Shown: in pieces, positions 50,470 to 58,356 of the stretch | How positions within the stretch are numbered: the stretch's first letter is position 1 | Layout: each line of letters starts with the position of its first letter | Source: an uncultured Blautia sp. | GTDB lineage: Bacteria > Bacillota > Clostridia > Lachnospirales > Lachnospiraceae | Length of the DNA stretch: 64,000 nucleotides | NCBI RefSeq assembly: GCF_934371575.1 | Contig: NZ_CAKRNY010000004.1 | Location: 54,931-118,930 of the forward strand | Direction: 5' to 3' | Notes under the pieces: model-generated | Told to the model about the DNA's origin: nothing | The model's database searches: none | The model's input: only the letters and a program-made list of their open reading frames with translations | Made by a program: the position numbers and the translations under genes

Positions 50470-51555
50470 ATGAAAAGACAATTTATCGTCTTACTTCTTG
50501 CAGGTGGTATACTATTGCCTTCTTTACCTGTATCTGCAGATGGGTTATTTAGTAACATAACCAATAGTCAAAATGCAGCTGACGAATATAAACAATTTAG
50601 AAATGAAGTAGAACAATATAGAAAAAAATATAATTCTTATCGCACTGATCTTGTTTTTAAATTGCAAAATAATTCAACAGATCAATCTAGTATTTCTGAT
50701 TATGAAGTTCTGATTGATAAGATTAGTCAAACAGTTTCTGATTATATATCTTCCGATACTGCCGCTAGTATGACATATTGGGAAAATTTGTTTGGCGGGC
50801 CCGAAAAAGCACCAAAGGATAATGCCTATCACGATATAATTGAAGTTTTAGGATCCGCTTACGACGATGATTTAGAAGAAGTTAAACTAATTACCCAAAA
50901 TTTTAAAAAAAATCTTAGATTAGTGTTTAAGGATGAAAAAATTACCGACCTGGAATATCAAAATATTACAAGTTATTTGCAAGATTATGATAGTTTGCTT
51001 GAAAAAGAAAATGATTCTATTTCAAAAAATGAAGAAAAGTCTCCATCGGACACAGTTGAATCAACAGATACTTGCTGTTTAGTTGATTTCTGTGAGTTAT
51101 TTGCGCAGCGCTACGTTGCTTATCAGAAGGATAATAATAATTCTTATGAGATTCCTGCCAATAATTTTGTTTTACCGGCTAGTGATGGAGATATGATACA
51201 AATTCAAACAACGCCCGCTACGCTGACCATAGATAAAGATGATTTTTCTATTTGTCAGGCAACAATTGAATTAGATAATTCTCTTTTGTCGGATGAGGAA
51301 AGTAATAAAATGAGTATACGTTGCATTATGGCGTTATCGGCTTTGGAATATCCGTTTGATGTTCAGAATGCCGAAAATAAGGCAATAGGTGTTTGGAACA
51401 ATCAAATCTTGCCTGCTATAAAAAAATTAAATTTCAATTCTTTAAATGGCAAGAGTGAACGTATATTAATATACTCTGGAAATTATGATTATTATTTATC
51501 TTCATTAGAAACTTCGATTGCAAAGTATTATTACATAAATGCAGAAAAACGCTAA
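50470..51555 (+). CDS. Secreted protein with a tape-measure-like domain (candidate superinfection exclusion)
   Basis: A 361-residue protein. MKRQFIVLLLAGGILLPSLP followed by VSADG is a type I signal peptide; no lipobox. Residues 74-179 align without gaps to tape measure residues about 542-647. From TAASM to the end of the match I count about 39 identities in 83 positions, including YWE, LFGG, LGS-x-YD and EYQNI-x-SY. The C-terminal half (after TDTCCLVDF) is unrecognised. The gene is AT-rich, in the lysogeny region between regulator and integrase, and reads with them. Known exclusion lipoproteins such as Ltp of TP-J34 act on tape measures, so a block of DNA entry is the favoured inference. Confidence 0.75.
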   Translation: MKRQFIVLLLAGGILLPSLPVSADGLFSNITNSQNAADEYKQFRNEVEQYRKKYNSYRTDLVFKLQNNSTDQSSISDYEVLIDKISQTVSDYISSDTAASMTYWENLFGGPEKAPKDNAYHDIIEVLGSAYDDDLEEVKLITQNFKKNLRLVFKDEKITDLEYQNITSYLQDYDSLLEKENDSISKNEEKSPSDTVESTDTCCLVDFCELFAQRYVAYQKDNNNSYEIPANNFVLPASDGDMIQIQTTPATLTIDKDDFSICQATIELDNSLLSDEESNKMSIRCIMALSALEYPFDVQNAENKAIGVWNNQILPAIKKLNFNSLNGKSERILIYSGNYDYYLSSLETSIAKYYYINAEKR

Positions 51556-51564
51556 AAAATAAAT

Positions 51565-51590
51565 GTCCGCCCCGGTTTCCCGGGACGGAC
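51565..51590. terminator. Hairpin after the secreted-protein gene
   Basis: GTCCGCCCCGG faces CCCGGGACGGAC with one mismatch around TTT. The T-run is on the minus side (ATTTATTTTTT), so it better stops leftward transcripts and only partly rightward ones. Confidence 0.45.
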
Positions 51591-51674
51591 TGCAAACGGC
51601 CAACACCACTTGAACTATTTGCTATTTCATTATAGCGCATAAAGTGGGACTATTCAAGAAAGGATTTTTAACTT

Positions 51675-53060
51675 ATGAAAAAAATCGAATCTTCTAACAG
51701 CCCTCTTCGCGTAGCCCTATACATCCGTGTATCTGGTGAAGAACAAAAAATGAAAGGACTTTCTCTGGAAGCCCAGCAAGAACGCCTGGAAGAATATGCC
51801 AGAGAGCGGGGCTGGATCATTGTAGGTACATACATTGACGCAGCCAAAACTGCGCGTAAGGAAATGCGCAAGCGAACTGAATTTCAGAAGATGATAGCTT
51901 CCGTAAAGCGTGACGAAGTAGATCTGCTTCTCTTCTGCCGACTGGACAGATGGTTCCGATCCGTAGCCGACTACTATAAAATCATGGAAATCTTACAAGC
52001 CCATCACTGCGACTGGAAGACCACGGACGAAGAATACGACACCAGCACCGCAAACGGACGACTTTATATCAATGTAAAATTGTCTATCGCCCAAAATGAA
52101 GCTGATATCTGCGGCGAGCGTATAGACGTAGTGTTTGATTCCAAAATTCAGCACGGAACTGTGGTTTCCGGTGCCTGTCCTTATGGATACCGTGTGAACG
52201 CAGATAAAAAATTAGAGATTGATCCAGACGCTGCTGCCATTGTCCAAGATGCTTTTAACAATTATGAAACTGTCGTCTCCCAGCGCGGCACAATCCGCTA
52301 TATCCGTGAAAAATATGGTGTAAACTGGTGTGATGCTACGTTTCATCGGATGCTTATGGAACCACTTTACATTGGTTTATATGATCGTGGGGGGCGCTAT
52401 AATAAAAACTTCTGTGAGCCCATTATCTCGGAGGAGCAGTTTCATAGGGTTCAGGATCTTTTATCTCGCAATGTCCGGAAAACGCCAGCCGGACGTGTAT
52501 ATCTCTTTACGTCTATTGTTACCTGTGCGGAATGCAATCATATCATGGTTGGTACCTTTTCCACCAAAGGGAATTATAGTGCGTACTACTATCGGTGTAA
52601 TCAGCATTATCAAAGGGATCTCTGTTCTCACAATAAAGCTATCCGTGAGGCCTATATTGAAGACTGGCTTTTTGCTCACCTTCAAGAAGAAATTGATAAG
52701 TGCATGGTGGGTTGGGAAGTCAAAGCGGCAGAGCGAAAAAAGCAAGCTTCTCGTTCTGCTGATAAAGCAGCCTTGAAGCGCAAATTAACCAAGCTAAAAG
52801 AGTTGTATGTAGATGATCTTATCAGTATTGAGGATTATAAAAAAGATTATAAGATTTACACGGAAGCTCTACAGAATATACCGGACGTAATACAGGAAAT
52901 GCCGCCGAACCTCTCAGCAGTACGCAGGGTGTTAGATGATGACTTTAAAGCGATTTACGATTCGTTAAGCCGTGAAGAAAAAAGGACTCTCTGGAGATCT
53001 ATCATATCCGAAATCAAGGTGGACCGTGATAATAACATCACGGATATTATTTTTAGCTAA
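51675..53060 (+). CDS. int: Large serine recombinase (integrase)
   Basis: A 461-residue protein. Resolvase domain at 10-150 with catalytic Ser20 in YIRVSGEEQ and Arg in CRLDRWFRS. Recombinase domain includes PYGYRVN and LMEPLYIGLYDRGG. Zinc ribbon domain CAECNHIM with C-N-Q-H and C-S-H follows, then a coiled coil (ADKAALKRKLTKLKELYVDD). It stops 5 bp before the attP arm. It integrates into the ABC gene; excision would need a directionality factor not identified here. Confidence 0.95.
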   Translation: MKKIESSNSPLRVALYIRVSGEEQKMKGLSLEAQQERLEEYARERGWIIVGTYIDAAKTARKEMRKRTEFQKMIASVKRDEVDLLLFCRLDRWFRSVADYYKIMEILQAHHCDWKTTDEEYDTSTANGRLYINVKLSIAQNEADICGERIDVVFDSKIQHGTVVSGACPYGYRVNADKKLEIDPDAAAIVQDAFNNYETVVSQRGTIRYIREKYGVNWCDATFHRMLMEPLYIGLYDRGGRYNKNFCEPIISEEQFHRVQDLLSRNVRKTPAGRVYLFTSIVTCAECNHIMVGTFSTKGNYSAYYYRCNQHYQRDLCSHNKAIREAYIEDWLFAHLQEEIDKCMVGWEVKAAERKKQASRSADKAALKRKLTKLKELYVDDLISIEDYKKDYKIYTEALQNIPDVIQEMPPNLSAVRRVLDDDFKAIYDSLSREEKRTLWRSIISEIKVDRDNNITDIIFS

Positions 53061-53065
53061 TATCC

Positions 53066-53091
53066 GTACTAATTATACATAACCTGTTGGT
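53066..53091. other. attR, right prophage junction
   Basis: Phage arm GTACTAATTA (53066-53075), then TACATAA and core CCTGT (53083-53087), followed by host DNA. Joined to attL it gives the symmetric attP, and host parts join to restore DEPTGALD of the ABC ATPase. Confidence 0.88.
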
Positions 53092-53591
53092 TCGTCTGCG
53101 AGCAAAATTTCTGGATCATTTACCAGAGCCCGGGCGATTGCCACACGCTGCATCTGACCGCCGGACATCTGGCTTGGCTTTTTGTGGATCTGCGCGCCAA
53201 GTCCCACCTTTTCCAAAGCCTCCTTCGCCCGGCGTTTTCGCTCACTTTTAGAAACTCCGGAGATGGTAAGGGCAAGCTCTACATTTGCAAGCACGGTCTG
53301 ATGGGGGATCAGGTTATAGCTCTGAAAAACGAAACCAATGGTATGGTTTCGATAGGAATCCCAGTCTCTGTCCTTGTATTTCTTTGTGGAAATCCCGTTG
53401 ATGATCAGGTCACCGCTGTCGTACCGGTCAAGACCGCCAATAATGTTGAGAAGGGTGGTTTTTCCGGAGCCGCTGGGGCCAAGAATTGCCACGAATTCAT
53501 TGTCCCGGAGAGCCAGACTCACCCCATCCAGTGCCCGCTGCACCAGGTTTCCTGTTCTGTATTCTTTGTGTATGTCTTTGATCTGAAGCAC
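53073..53591 (-). pseudogene. ABC exporter, N-terminal part of the ATPase, split by prophage
   Basis: 172 codons remain. Walker A is LGPSGSGKTTLLNI, Q-loop in IGFVFQSYNLIP, and signature PSQMSGGQMQR; it ends in LLADEPTG followed by two phage-derived codons and a stop. The D-loop, H-switch and permease are at 1-2195. The truncated product retains nucleotide-binding motifs but no permease and should be non-functional. It has its own start with AAGGAAGTAATAAGTG-type upstream sequence. Confidence 0.92.
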
Positions 53592-53681
53592 TTATTACTT
53601 CCTTTCTGTCCAATCCTCGTTGCTACTTGCTCATGAACGTAAATATCCATAATATTTCTATTATATTCTCAAACTGTGAAC

Positions 53682-53699
53682 ATATTGTGACCACAATAT
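53682..53699. promoter_or_regulatory. Operator-like inverted repeat in the divergent promoter region
   Basis: ATATTGTG-AC-CACAATAT. It overlaps the -35 region expected for the ABC gene's TATAAT (minus strand, 53660-53665) and lies 12 bp from the flavoprotein promoter. A single regulator may control both genes. No regulator is in the window. Confidence 0.55.
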
Positions 53700-53711
53700 A
53701 AAACCGTTCTC

Positions 53712-53740
53712 TTGAAATCCAACCATTTCTATCGTATAAT
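53712..53740 (+). promoter_or_regulatory. Promoter of the flavoprotein gene
   Basis: TTGAAA (53712-53717) and TATAAT (53735-53740) spaced 17 nt; GAAAGGAAGAAAGAC precedes the ATG at 53831. Confidence 0.75.
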
Positions 53741-53830
53741 AAGGAAATACATTACCGTTTTAGAGAGATGATGTGTGAAGACCGTATTTTTCACAATCCG
53801 GTACAACGAACGTAAGAAAGGAAGAAAGAC

Positions 53831-54397
53831 ATGAAGGTTTTACTTTTAAACGGCAGCCCACGTAAAGAAGGCTGTACCTTCACTGCACTGAGTGAAGTAG
53901 CAAAAGCACTGAATAGCAATGGAATTGATACAGAGATTTTCCAGGCGGGAAATCCGGATACAGATAATGTAAAGGCTGCGGCGGCGAAATTAAAAGAGGC
54001 TGACGCTCTTGTTGTAGGCTCTCCTGTATATTGGGCATCCCCCTCCGGCCAGATCATTGAATTTATGGATAAGCTTTGCTCCATGGCCGGGAAAGACATG
54101 CTCCACAAACCAGCCGCAGCAGTTGCATCTGCAAGAAGAGCCGGAACCACTGCTACCCTTGATGTTCTTCAGAAATATTTCAGCTATTTTGAAATGCCCA
54201 TCGTATCTGCCAACTACTGGAACATGGTTCATGGCAATACTCCTGCAGAGGTTGCACAGGACGAGGAGGGACTGCAGATCATGCGTACCCTTGGAAATAA
54301 CATGGCATGGCTTCTGAAGTCTCTGGAAGCGGGAAAAGCAGCGGGAGTAGCCATTCCCCAGGCAGAGGATAAGATCAAAACAAACTTTATCCGCTAA
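53831..54397 (+). CDS. NAD(P)H-dependent FMN reductase / flavodoxin-like protein
   Basis: A 188-residue protein with the flavodoxin-fold opening VLLLNGSPRKEGCTFTAL, where the loop binds FMN phosphate, and GSPVYWASPSGQIIEFMD, typical of the reductase/iron-sulfur-flavoprotein family. No C-terminal Fe-S cysteines, so simple reductase. It probably reduces quinones, nitro compounds or metals. Its gene is followed 38 bp on by the symporter gene, maybe the same transcript. Confidence 0.85.
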   Translation: MKVLLLNGSPRKEGCTFTALSEVAKALNSNGIDTEIFQAGNPDTDNVKAAAAKLKEADALVVGSPVYWASPSGQIIEFMDKLCSMAGKDMLHKPAAAVASARRAGTTATLDVLQKYFSYFEMPIVSANYWNMVHGNTPAEVAQDEEGLQIMRTLGNNMAWLLKSLEAGKAAGVAIPQAEDKIKTNFIR

Positions 54398-54435
54398 GCG
54401 TTTTTTCCACTATAAATTTTCCAGAGAGGTATTTT

Positions 54436-55833
54436 ATGCTGCAAACAATCGAAACCATCAACACAGCTGTAAATAATTTTATCTGGGGTGTTCCTGCAAT
54501 GGTCTGCATTTTCGGGGTTGGTCTTTACTTAAGCATCCGCACCGGTTTTCTTCAGATCCGCAAATTCCCCTACGCTATCAGAACAACCCTTGGACGTATT
54601 TTCCGCAAGCGCGACGCTTCCGACGGTGCTATCACACCTTTCCAGGCAGTATGCACGGCACTGGCTGCCACTGTGGGTACCGGTAATATTGCCGGTGTTG
54701 CAGGTGCCATTGCCATCGGTGGTCCCGGAGCTATTTTCTGGATGTGGGTTTCCGCAATCTTCGGCATGTGCACTAAATTTGCGGAAGTTACCCTTGCCGT
54801 CCACTACCGTGAAATCAACGCGAACGGCGAGCTGGTAGGCGGTCCTATGTACTACATCAAAAATGGTCTTGGAAAGAAATGGAACTGGCTTGCCTATCTG
54901 TTCGCCGCATTCGGTGTCCTCACCGTATTCGGAACCGGTAACGCCACCCAGGTCAACACTATCACCACTGCTATTAATTCCGCCCTGTTGAACTACAACG
55001 TAATTTCCGAAAATGCAATTTCCACTTCCAATCTGATCATCGGAATTGTGATTGCGATTCTGATTGCCATGATCCTTCTCGGCGGAATCAAACGTATCGG
55101 ACAGGTTACCGAAAAGCTGGTTCCATTTATGGCACTGCTTTACATCCTTCTCGGACTGGGAGTTATCCTTCTGAACATTCAGAATGTACCATCTGTATTT
55201 GCTTCTATTTTCAGAGGTGCCTTCCAGCCTTCTGCTGTAACCGGCGGAATTATCGGAAGCATGTTCCTCAGTCTGAAAAAGGGAGTTTCCCGTGGTATTT
55301 TCTCCAACGAAGCCGGTCTTGGTACCGGATCCATTGCCCATGCATGTGCAGACACCAAAAAACCTGTAAAGCAGGGAATGTTCGGTATTTTTGAAGTATT
55401 TACAGATACCATCGTGATCTGTACACTGACCGCACTCGTCATTCTTTGCAGCGGTGTTCCTATTGCATATGGCGAAGCAGCCGGTGCTGAGCTGACTATT
55501 TCCGGATTTACCTCTACATACGGAAGCTGGGTATCCATTTTCACAGCAGTTGCCATGTGCTGTTTCGCTTTTTCCACAGCACTTGGATGGGGACTTTACG
55601 GTGCCCGCTGCATTGAGTTCCTGTTTTCCGAAAAAGTGATCAAGCCTTTCATGGTTGTTTATTCCCTGGTTGCCATTCTTGGTGCCACTGCAAACCTGGG
55701 ACTGATGTGGAATATTGCTGAAACCTTCAACGGACTGATGGCAATCCCCAACCTGATCGCATTATTCCTGCTTTCCGGTACCGTTATAAAACTGACGAAG
55801 GAATATTTTGCCGGAGAGGGCAAAGAGAAATAA
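54436..55833 (+). CDS. Sodium:alanine symporter family (AGCS) transporter
   Basis: A 465-residue protein with about 11 membrane spans. Family signatures: GTGNIAGVAGAIAIGGPGAI, FGMCTKFAEVTLAVHYRE, GPMYYIKNGLG and FSNEAGLGTGSIAHA. It imports alanine or glycine with Na+. Length is normal, and the gene ends before a strong terminator. Confidence 0.94.
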   Translation: MLQTIETINTAVNNFIWGVPAMVCIFGVGLYLSIRTGFLQIRKFPYAIRTTLGRIFRKRDASDGAITPFQAVCTALAATVGTGNIAGVAGAIAIGGPGAIFWMWVSAIFGMCTKFAEVTLAVHYREINANGELVGGPMYYIKNGLGKKWNWLAYLFAAFGVLTVFGTGNATQVNTITTAINSALLNYNVISENAISTSNLIIGIVIAILIAMILLGGIKRIGQVTEKLVPFMALLYILLGLGVILLNIQNVPSVFASIFRGAFQPSAVTGGIIGSMFLSLKKGVSRGIFSNEAGLGTGSIAHACADTKKPVKQGMFGIFEVFTDTIVICTLTALVILCSGVPIAYGEAAGAELTISGFTSTYGSWVSIFTAVAMCCFAFSTALGWGLYGARCIEFLFSEKVIKPFMVVYSLVAILGATANLGLMWNIAETFNGLMAIPNLIALFLLSGTVIKLTKEYFAGEGKEK

Positions 55834-55870
55834 ACAGATAATATCTGATTGCATTACCAATAGAACCTGC

Positions 55871-55914
55871 AAAAAAGGACATCCCATGATTTCACTCATG
55901 CAATGTCCTTTTTT
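55871..55914. terminator. Bidirectional terminator between symporter and chelatase operon
   Basis: AAAAAAGGACAT pairs with ATGTCCTTTTTT around a 20-nt loop. It serves the plus-strand symporter and the minus-strand operon that converges on it. Confidence 0.85.
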
Positions 55915-55953
55915 ATTAGAATATCTTTTTACTTAATCAATGCTTATCTGCGT

Positions 55954-56559
55954 TCAATCTTTTTTCTCTTCCTCAGCAGCATCTGTGGTTGTATCAGCAG
56001 CCTCAGCTTCTTCGCTTTCTTCTTCCTCACCGATCACAACTGCTTTTTTCTCTTCCTCGGTCTGCTCTTTGGCATCTTTAACGCTTACCTTATGATCGTA
56101 CCATTTACCCTTTTTACCAATAAGAGCCAGATCAAACTCCTCATCCAGCTTCTCTACAGGAACATTGAAGCCGTAAACCTCTTCTGTCATTCCGTCGCTG
56201 TAGGTTACAGAATCAATGGTAGGCTCGATCAATTTCGCACCATCCTTCTGTGCATCCTCTGCAGTTCCAAGGAAAAGCTTCTCAATATTCTTGGAAACAA
56301 GAGTAATATGAACGGTCATTTTGCCATCCTTCACTGTAAGAACTGCTCTGCCATTGCATGCCTCATTCACATGGAACATACCGCTGTCAGTATCAAACTC
56401 CACACTGTATACCCCATCCTCAAGCTCACTGTCTGCTGCATCGTCTGTTGTCTTCTCTGCTTCAGCCTCTGTGCTCTGGGCAAATGCAGGGAATGCAGTT
56501 GCCACTGTCATAGTGGAAATACTTACTGCTGTTAATAAAATGACTAATGAACGTTTCAT
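55954..56559 (-). CDS. Exported NEAT-like protein
   Basis: A 201-residue protein. Signal peptide MKRSLVILLTAVSISTMTVA with AFPAFAQ cleavage region. Residues 45-150 are beta-rich: DGVYSVEFDTDSGMFHV, then GKMTVHITLVSKNIEKLFLG and VYGFNVPVEKLDEEF, resembling NEAT-type haem-binding domains but without a clear S/YxxxY haem motif. The tail is acidic and disordered with no sortase motif. It is 30 bp behind the CbiK gene and thus under the same riboswitch. Confidence 0.6.
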   Translation of the reverse strand: MKRSLVILLTAVSISTMTVATAFPAFAQSTEAEAEKTTDDAADSELEDGVYSVEFDTDSGMFHVNEACNGRAVLTVKDGKMTVHITLVSKNIEKLFLGTAEDAQKDGAKLIEPTIDSVTYSDGMTEEVYGFNVPVEKLDEEFDLALIGKKGKWYDHKVSVKDAKEQTEEEKKAVVIGEEEESEEAEAADTTTDAAEEEKKD

Positions 56560-56589
56560 AATAACTCTCCTTAAAATTTTATATTCTGA

Positions 56590-57870
56590 TTACTTAGCGA
56601 TGGAATCAATAGCAGCCTGTGTATGCTCTACATAAAGATCCTCAACAGCTTCAATTCTTCCAAGACCTTCGATCTGGCAGTCAACCTCATCAAAATCTCC
56701 GGAAGCCTCGAACATGCTCTTCCAGGAATCGTCATCATCACCAGCCATATCGTTGTTTGCATGGTCACCAGCAACAACCATAAGCGGACGAAGGATTACT
56801 TTCTTGAATCCGGCATCTTTTACTTTAGCAATAACTGCATCACAAGCGGTATCTTCCGGCTCACCCTCTACAGTACCGATGAATGCATTTGTGAAGCCAA
56901 GATTCTCCATCTGTGTCTGCATCTGGTCATATGTAACGTTTGCTGTATGGGAAGTACCATGTCCCATGAATACGAATGCTGTTCCATCCTCTACAGCAGC
57001 TTCCATGCTGTCATATCCTGCAGATTTAACAGCCTCATCTGTGATAGCCTTAGCTACAGCTGCTTTGTCATCGTTAATAACAGTTGCATCTGCACCAACC
57101 TCACCAAGCATTGGCTCAGCGATTGCTACAGACTCAAATTTATCCTTGTACTCATCGATAGCTTCTACCATCTCATCGTACTCAGCACCATGCATAAGGT
57201 GTGTAGGCTGAACTACAAGGTTCTTAACTCCGTTTGCTACTGCACGGTCAAGAGCCTGCTGCATATTATCAATAGCCTCTCCGTCTCTTGCCTGTACATG
57301 GTTGATGATGATCTGAGCTGTAAAAGCTCTTCTTACAGACCAATCCGGGAATGCTTCTGCAAGCTTATCCTCGATTCCCTTGATATCCTCTGCACGGCTG
57401 TCGTTAAAGGAAGTACCAAAGCTTACAACAAGAAGCTCATTCTCACCAATTTCGTCCTGATTACGAGGATCATCCTTGGAAGCGTCACCTGTGTCACGTC
57501 CAAAGTACTCCGGACTTGCTTCTTCTCCCTCTACCAGCTCTTTCTGAGCATCTGTAAGGGCATCCCATGCTTCTTTTGCTTCTTTGCACTGTGCATCTGT
57601 ATCGTCTGTTCTCTCCTGAACGTAGATTGCATCGATAAGTGCTGCTACTTTATCGGCTGCTTCCTGATCTGCATCTGCAGTATCATCAGCTTCTTCTGCA
57701 TCGTCTGCTTCTTCTGCATCGTCTGCTGCCTCAGCATCGTCTGCTGCCTCAGCATTCTCTTCTGTTGCTGCCTCTTCTGTCTCTGCAAATGCAACAGTTC
57801 CGGTTGCTGCAGTCATGCTTGCTGCCATTGATGCTGCGAGAAGCAGTGCTAATAAAGTTTTTCTTTTCAT
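56590..57870 (-). CDS. cbiK: Exported CbiK-type sirohydrochlorin chelatase
   Basis: A 426-residue protein. Start MKRKTLLALLLAASMAASM follows AGGAAAAAGAA; further upstream in-frame codons are the riboswitch. After the signal peptide comes an Asp/Ala/Glu low-complexity stretch, then the chelatase: LLVVSFGTSFNDSR, His in VQPTHLMHGAEYD, GEVGAD and His in FMGHGTSHTAN. These match the two metal-binding histidines of CbiK. Normal CbiK is cytoplasmic; exported forms are known in Desulfovibrio. It may handle cobalt, haem or another tetrapyrrole outside the membrane. Confidence 0.85.
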   Translation of the reverse strand: MKRKTLLALLLAASMAASMTAATGTVAFAETEEAATEENAEAADDAEAADDAEEADDAEEADDTADADQEAADKVAALIDAIYVQERTDDTDAQCKEAKEAWDALTDAQKELVEGEEASPEYFGRDTGDASKDDPRNQDEIGENELLVVSFGTSFNDSRAEDIKGIEDKLAEAFPDWSVRRAFTAQIIINHVQARDGEAIDNMQQALDRAVANGVKNLVVQPTHLMHGAEYDEMVEAIDEYKDKFESVAIAEPMLGEVGADATVINDDKAAVAKAITDEAVKSAGYDSMEAAVEDGTAFVFMGHGTSHTANVTYDQMQTQMENLGFTNAFIGTVEGEPEDTACDAVIAKVKDAGFKKVILRPLMVVAGDHANNDMAGDDDDSWKSMFEASGDFDEVDCQIEGLGRIEAVEDLYVEHTQAAIDSIAK

Positions 57871-57916
57871 TTCTTTTTCCTCTTTTTTTCCTGTATTTCC
57901 GGATTGAATTCTGCAT

Positions 57917-57943
57917 AAGAAAACAGCTGCATTTCTGCAGCTG
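57917..57943 (-). terminator. Riboswitch expression-platform terminator
   Basis: On the minus strand CAGCTGCA-GAAA-TGCAGCTG is followed by TTTTCTT. It lies between the cobalamin riboswitch and the cbiK start, so transcription attenuation is likely. Confidence 0.7.
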
Positions 57944-58024
57944 CACGTTTCCCATAAACACGTTTCCCCAAAAACAGGATTACTATGTATTGCTATGAGA
58001 ATACAGGTTCTGTGTACCGCAGAC

Positions 58025-58190
58025 CTAAGATTCCACGCCAAGGCAGTTCTCCTGACTTCGGTCAACACTGCTTCCCCTTCCCGGTTTCCCAGTGGGCTCT
58101 GAAGCAGCTCCCTTACACAGTGACGGCATCGTTCCGGATTCACACCGGATTCTCTTTTGTGCATCATGTTCATGATGCAACCTTCGCGTT
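58025..58190 (-). ncRNA. Cobalamin riboswitch
   Basis: The minus strand has the class hallmarks in order: GGTTGCATC, AATCCGGTGTGAATCCGG, GCCGTCACTGTG, GGGAAACCGGGAA and GTCAGGAGAACTGCC. The B12 box and paired P3-P6 elements fit. It precedes the exported cbiK gene, so B12 sufficiency should switch off the chelatase and the NEAT-like gene behind it. Confidence 0.92.
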
Positions 58191-58356
58191 ATAACCATTA
58201 CACATATTCGACTCGGATAGTTAAAAAGTACCATAATTTCATGTATTTTTTATGAACAAAATATGTATTTTCTGTAAATCAAGAAAAACAGGATCATATC
58301 TTATTTACAACCATGACAGTTTTGATTTTATAAGAAAAAAAGGTCCACATTATTAC

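Larger units (their letters stand above)
2196..53087. mobile_element. Complete prophage: contractile tail (P2/Mu-like), lambda-like head, serine integrase
   Basis: The element is bounded by attL and attR within a single host ABC gene. It contains integrase, repressor switch, replication, regulatory, packaging, head, tail, fibre and lysis genes in conventional order, so it looks complete. The head genes belong to the lambda gpA/gpW/gpB/gpD/gpE families and the tail genes to the P2/Mu sheath, tube and gpJ/gpI baseplate families, giving a mosaic myophage. A few early genes carry frameshifts, but no essential virion gene looks broken. Inducibility cannot be judged from sequence. Confidence 0.93.

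Noticed and set aside
54529..55341. 270-codon minus-strand ORF opposite the alanine symporter
   Set aside because: Gly/Ser/Asn-rich composition, antisense to a clear transporter gene, no homology signals.
56623..57831. Long plus-strand ORF (402 codons) opposite cbiK
   Set aside because: Cys/Ile/Leu-rich translation opposite a recognisable enzyme gene, no ribosome site: an antisense shadow.
57871..58173. N-terminal extension of the chelatase ORF to 527 residues
   Set aside because: This stretch is the riboswitch and its terminator; a signal peptide and ribosome site mark the start at 57870.
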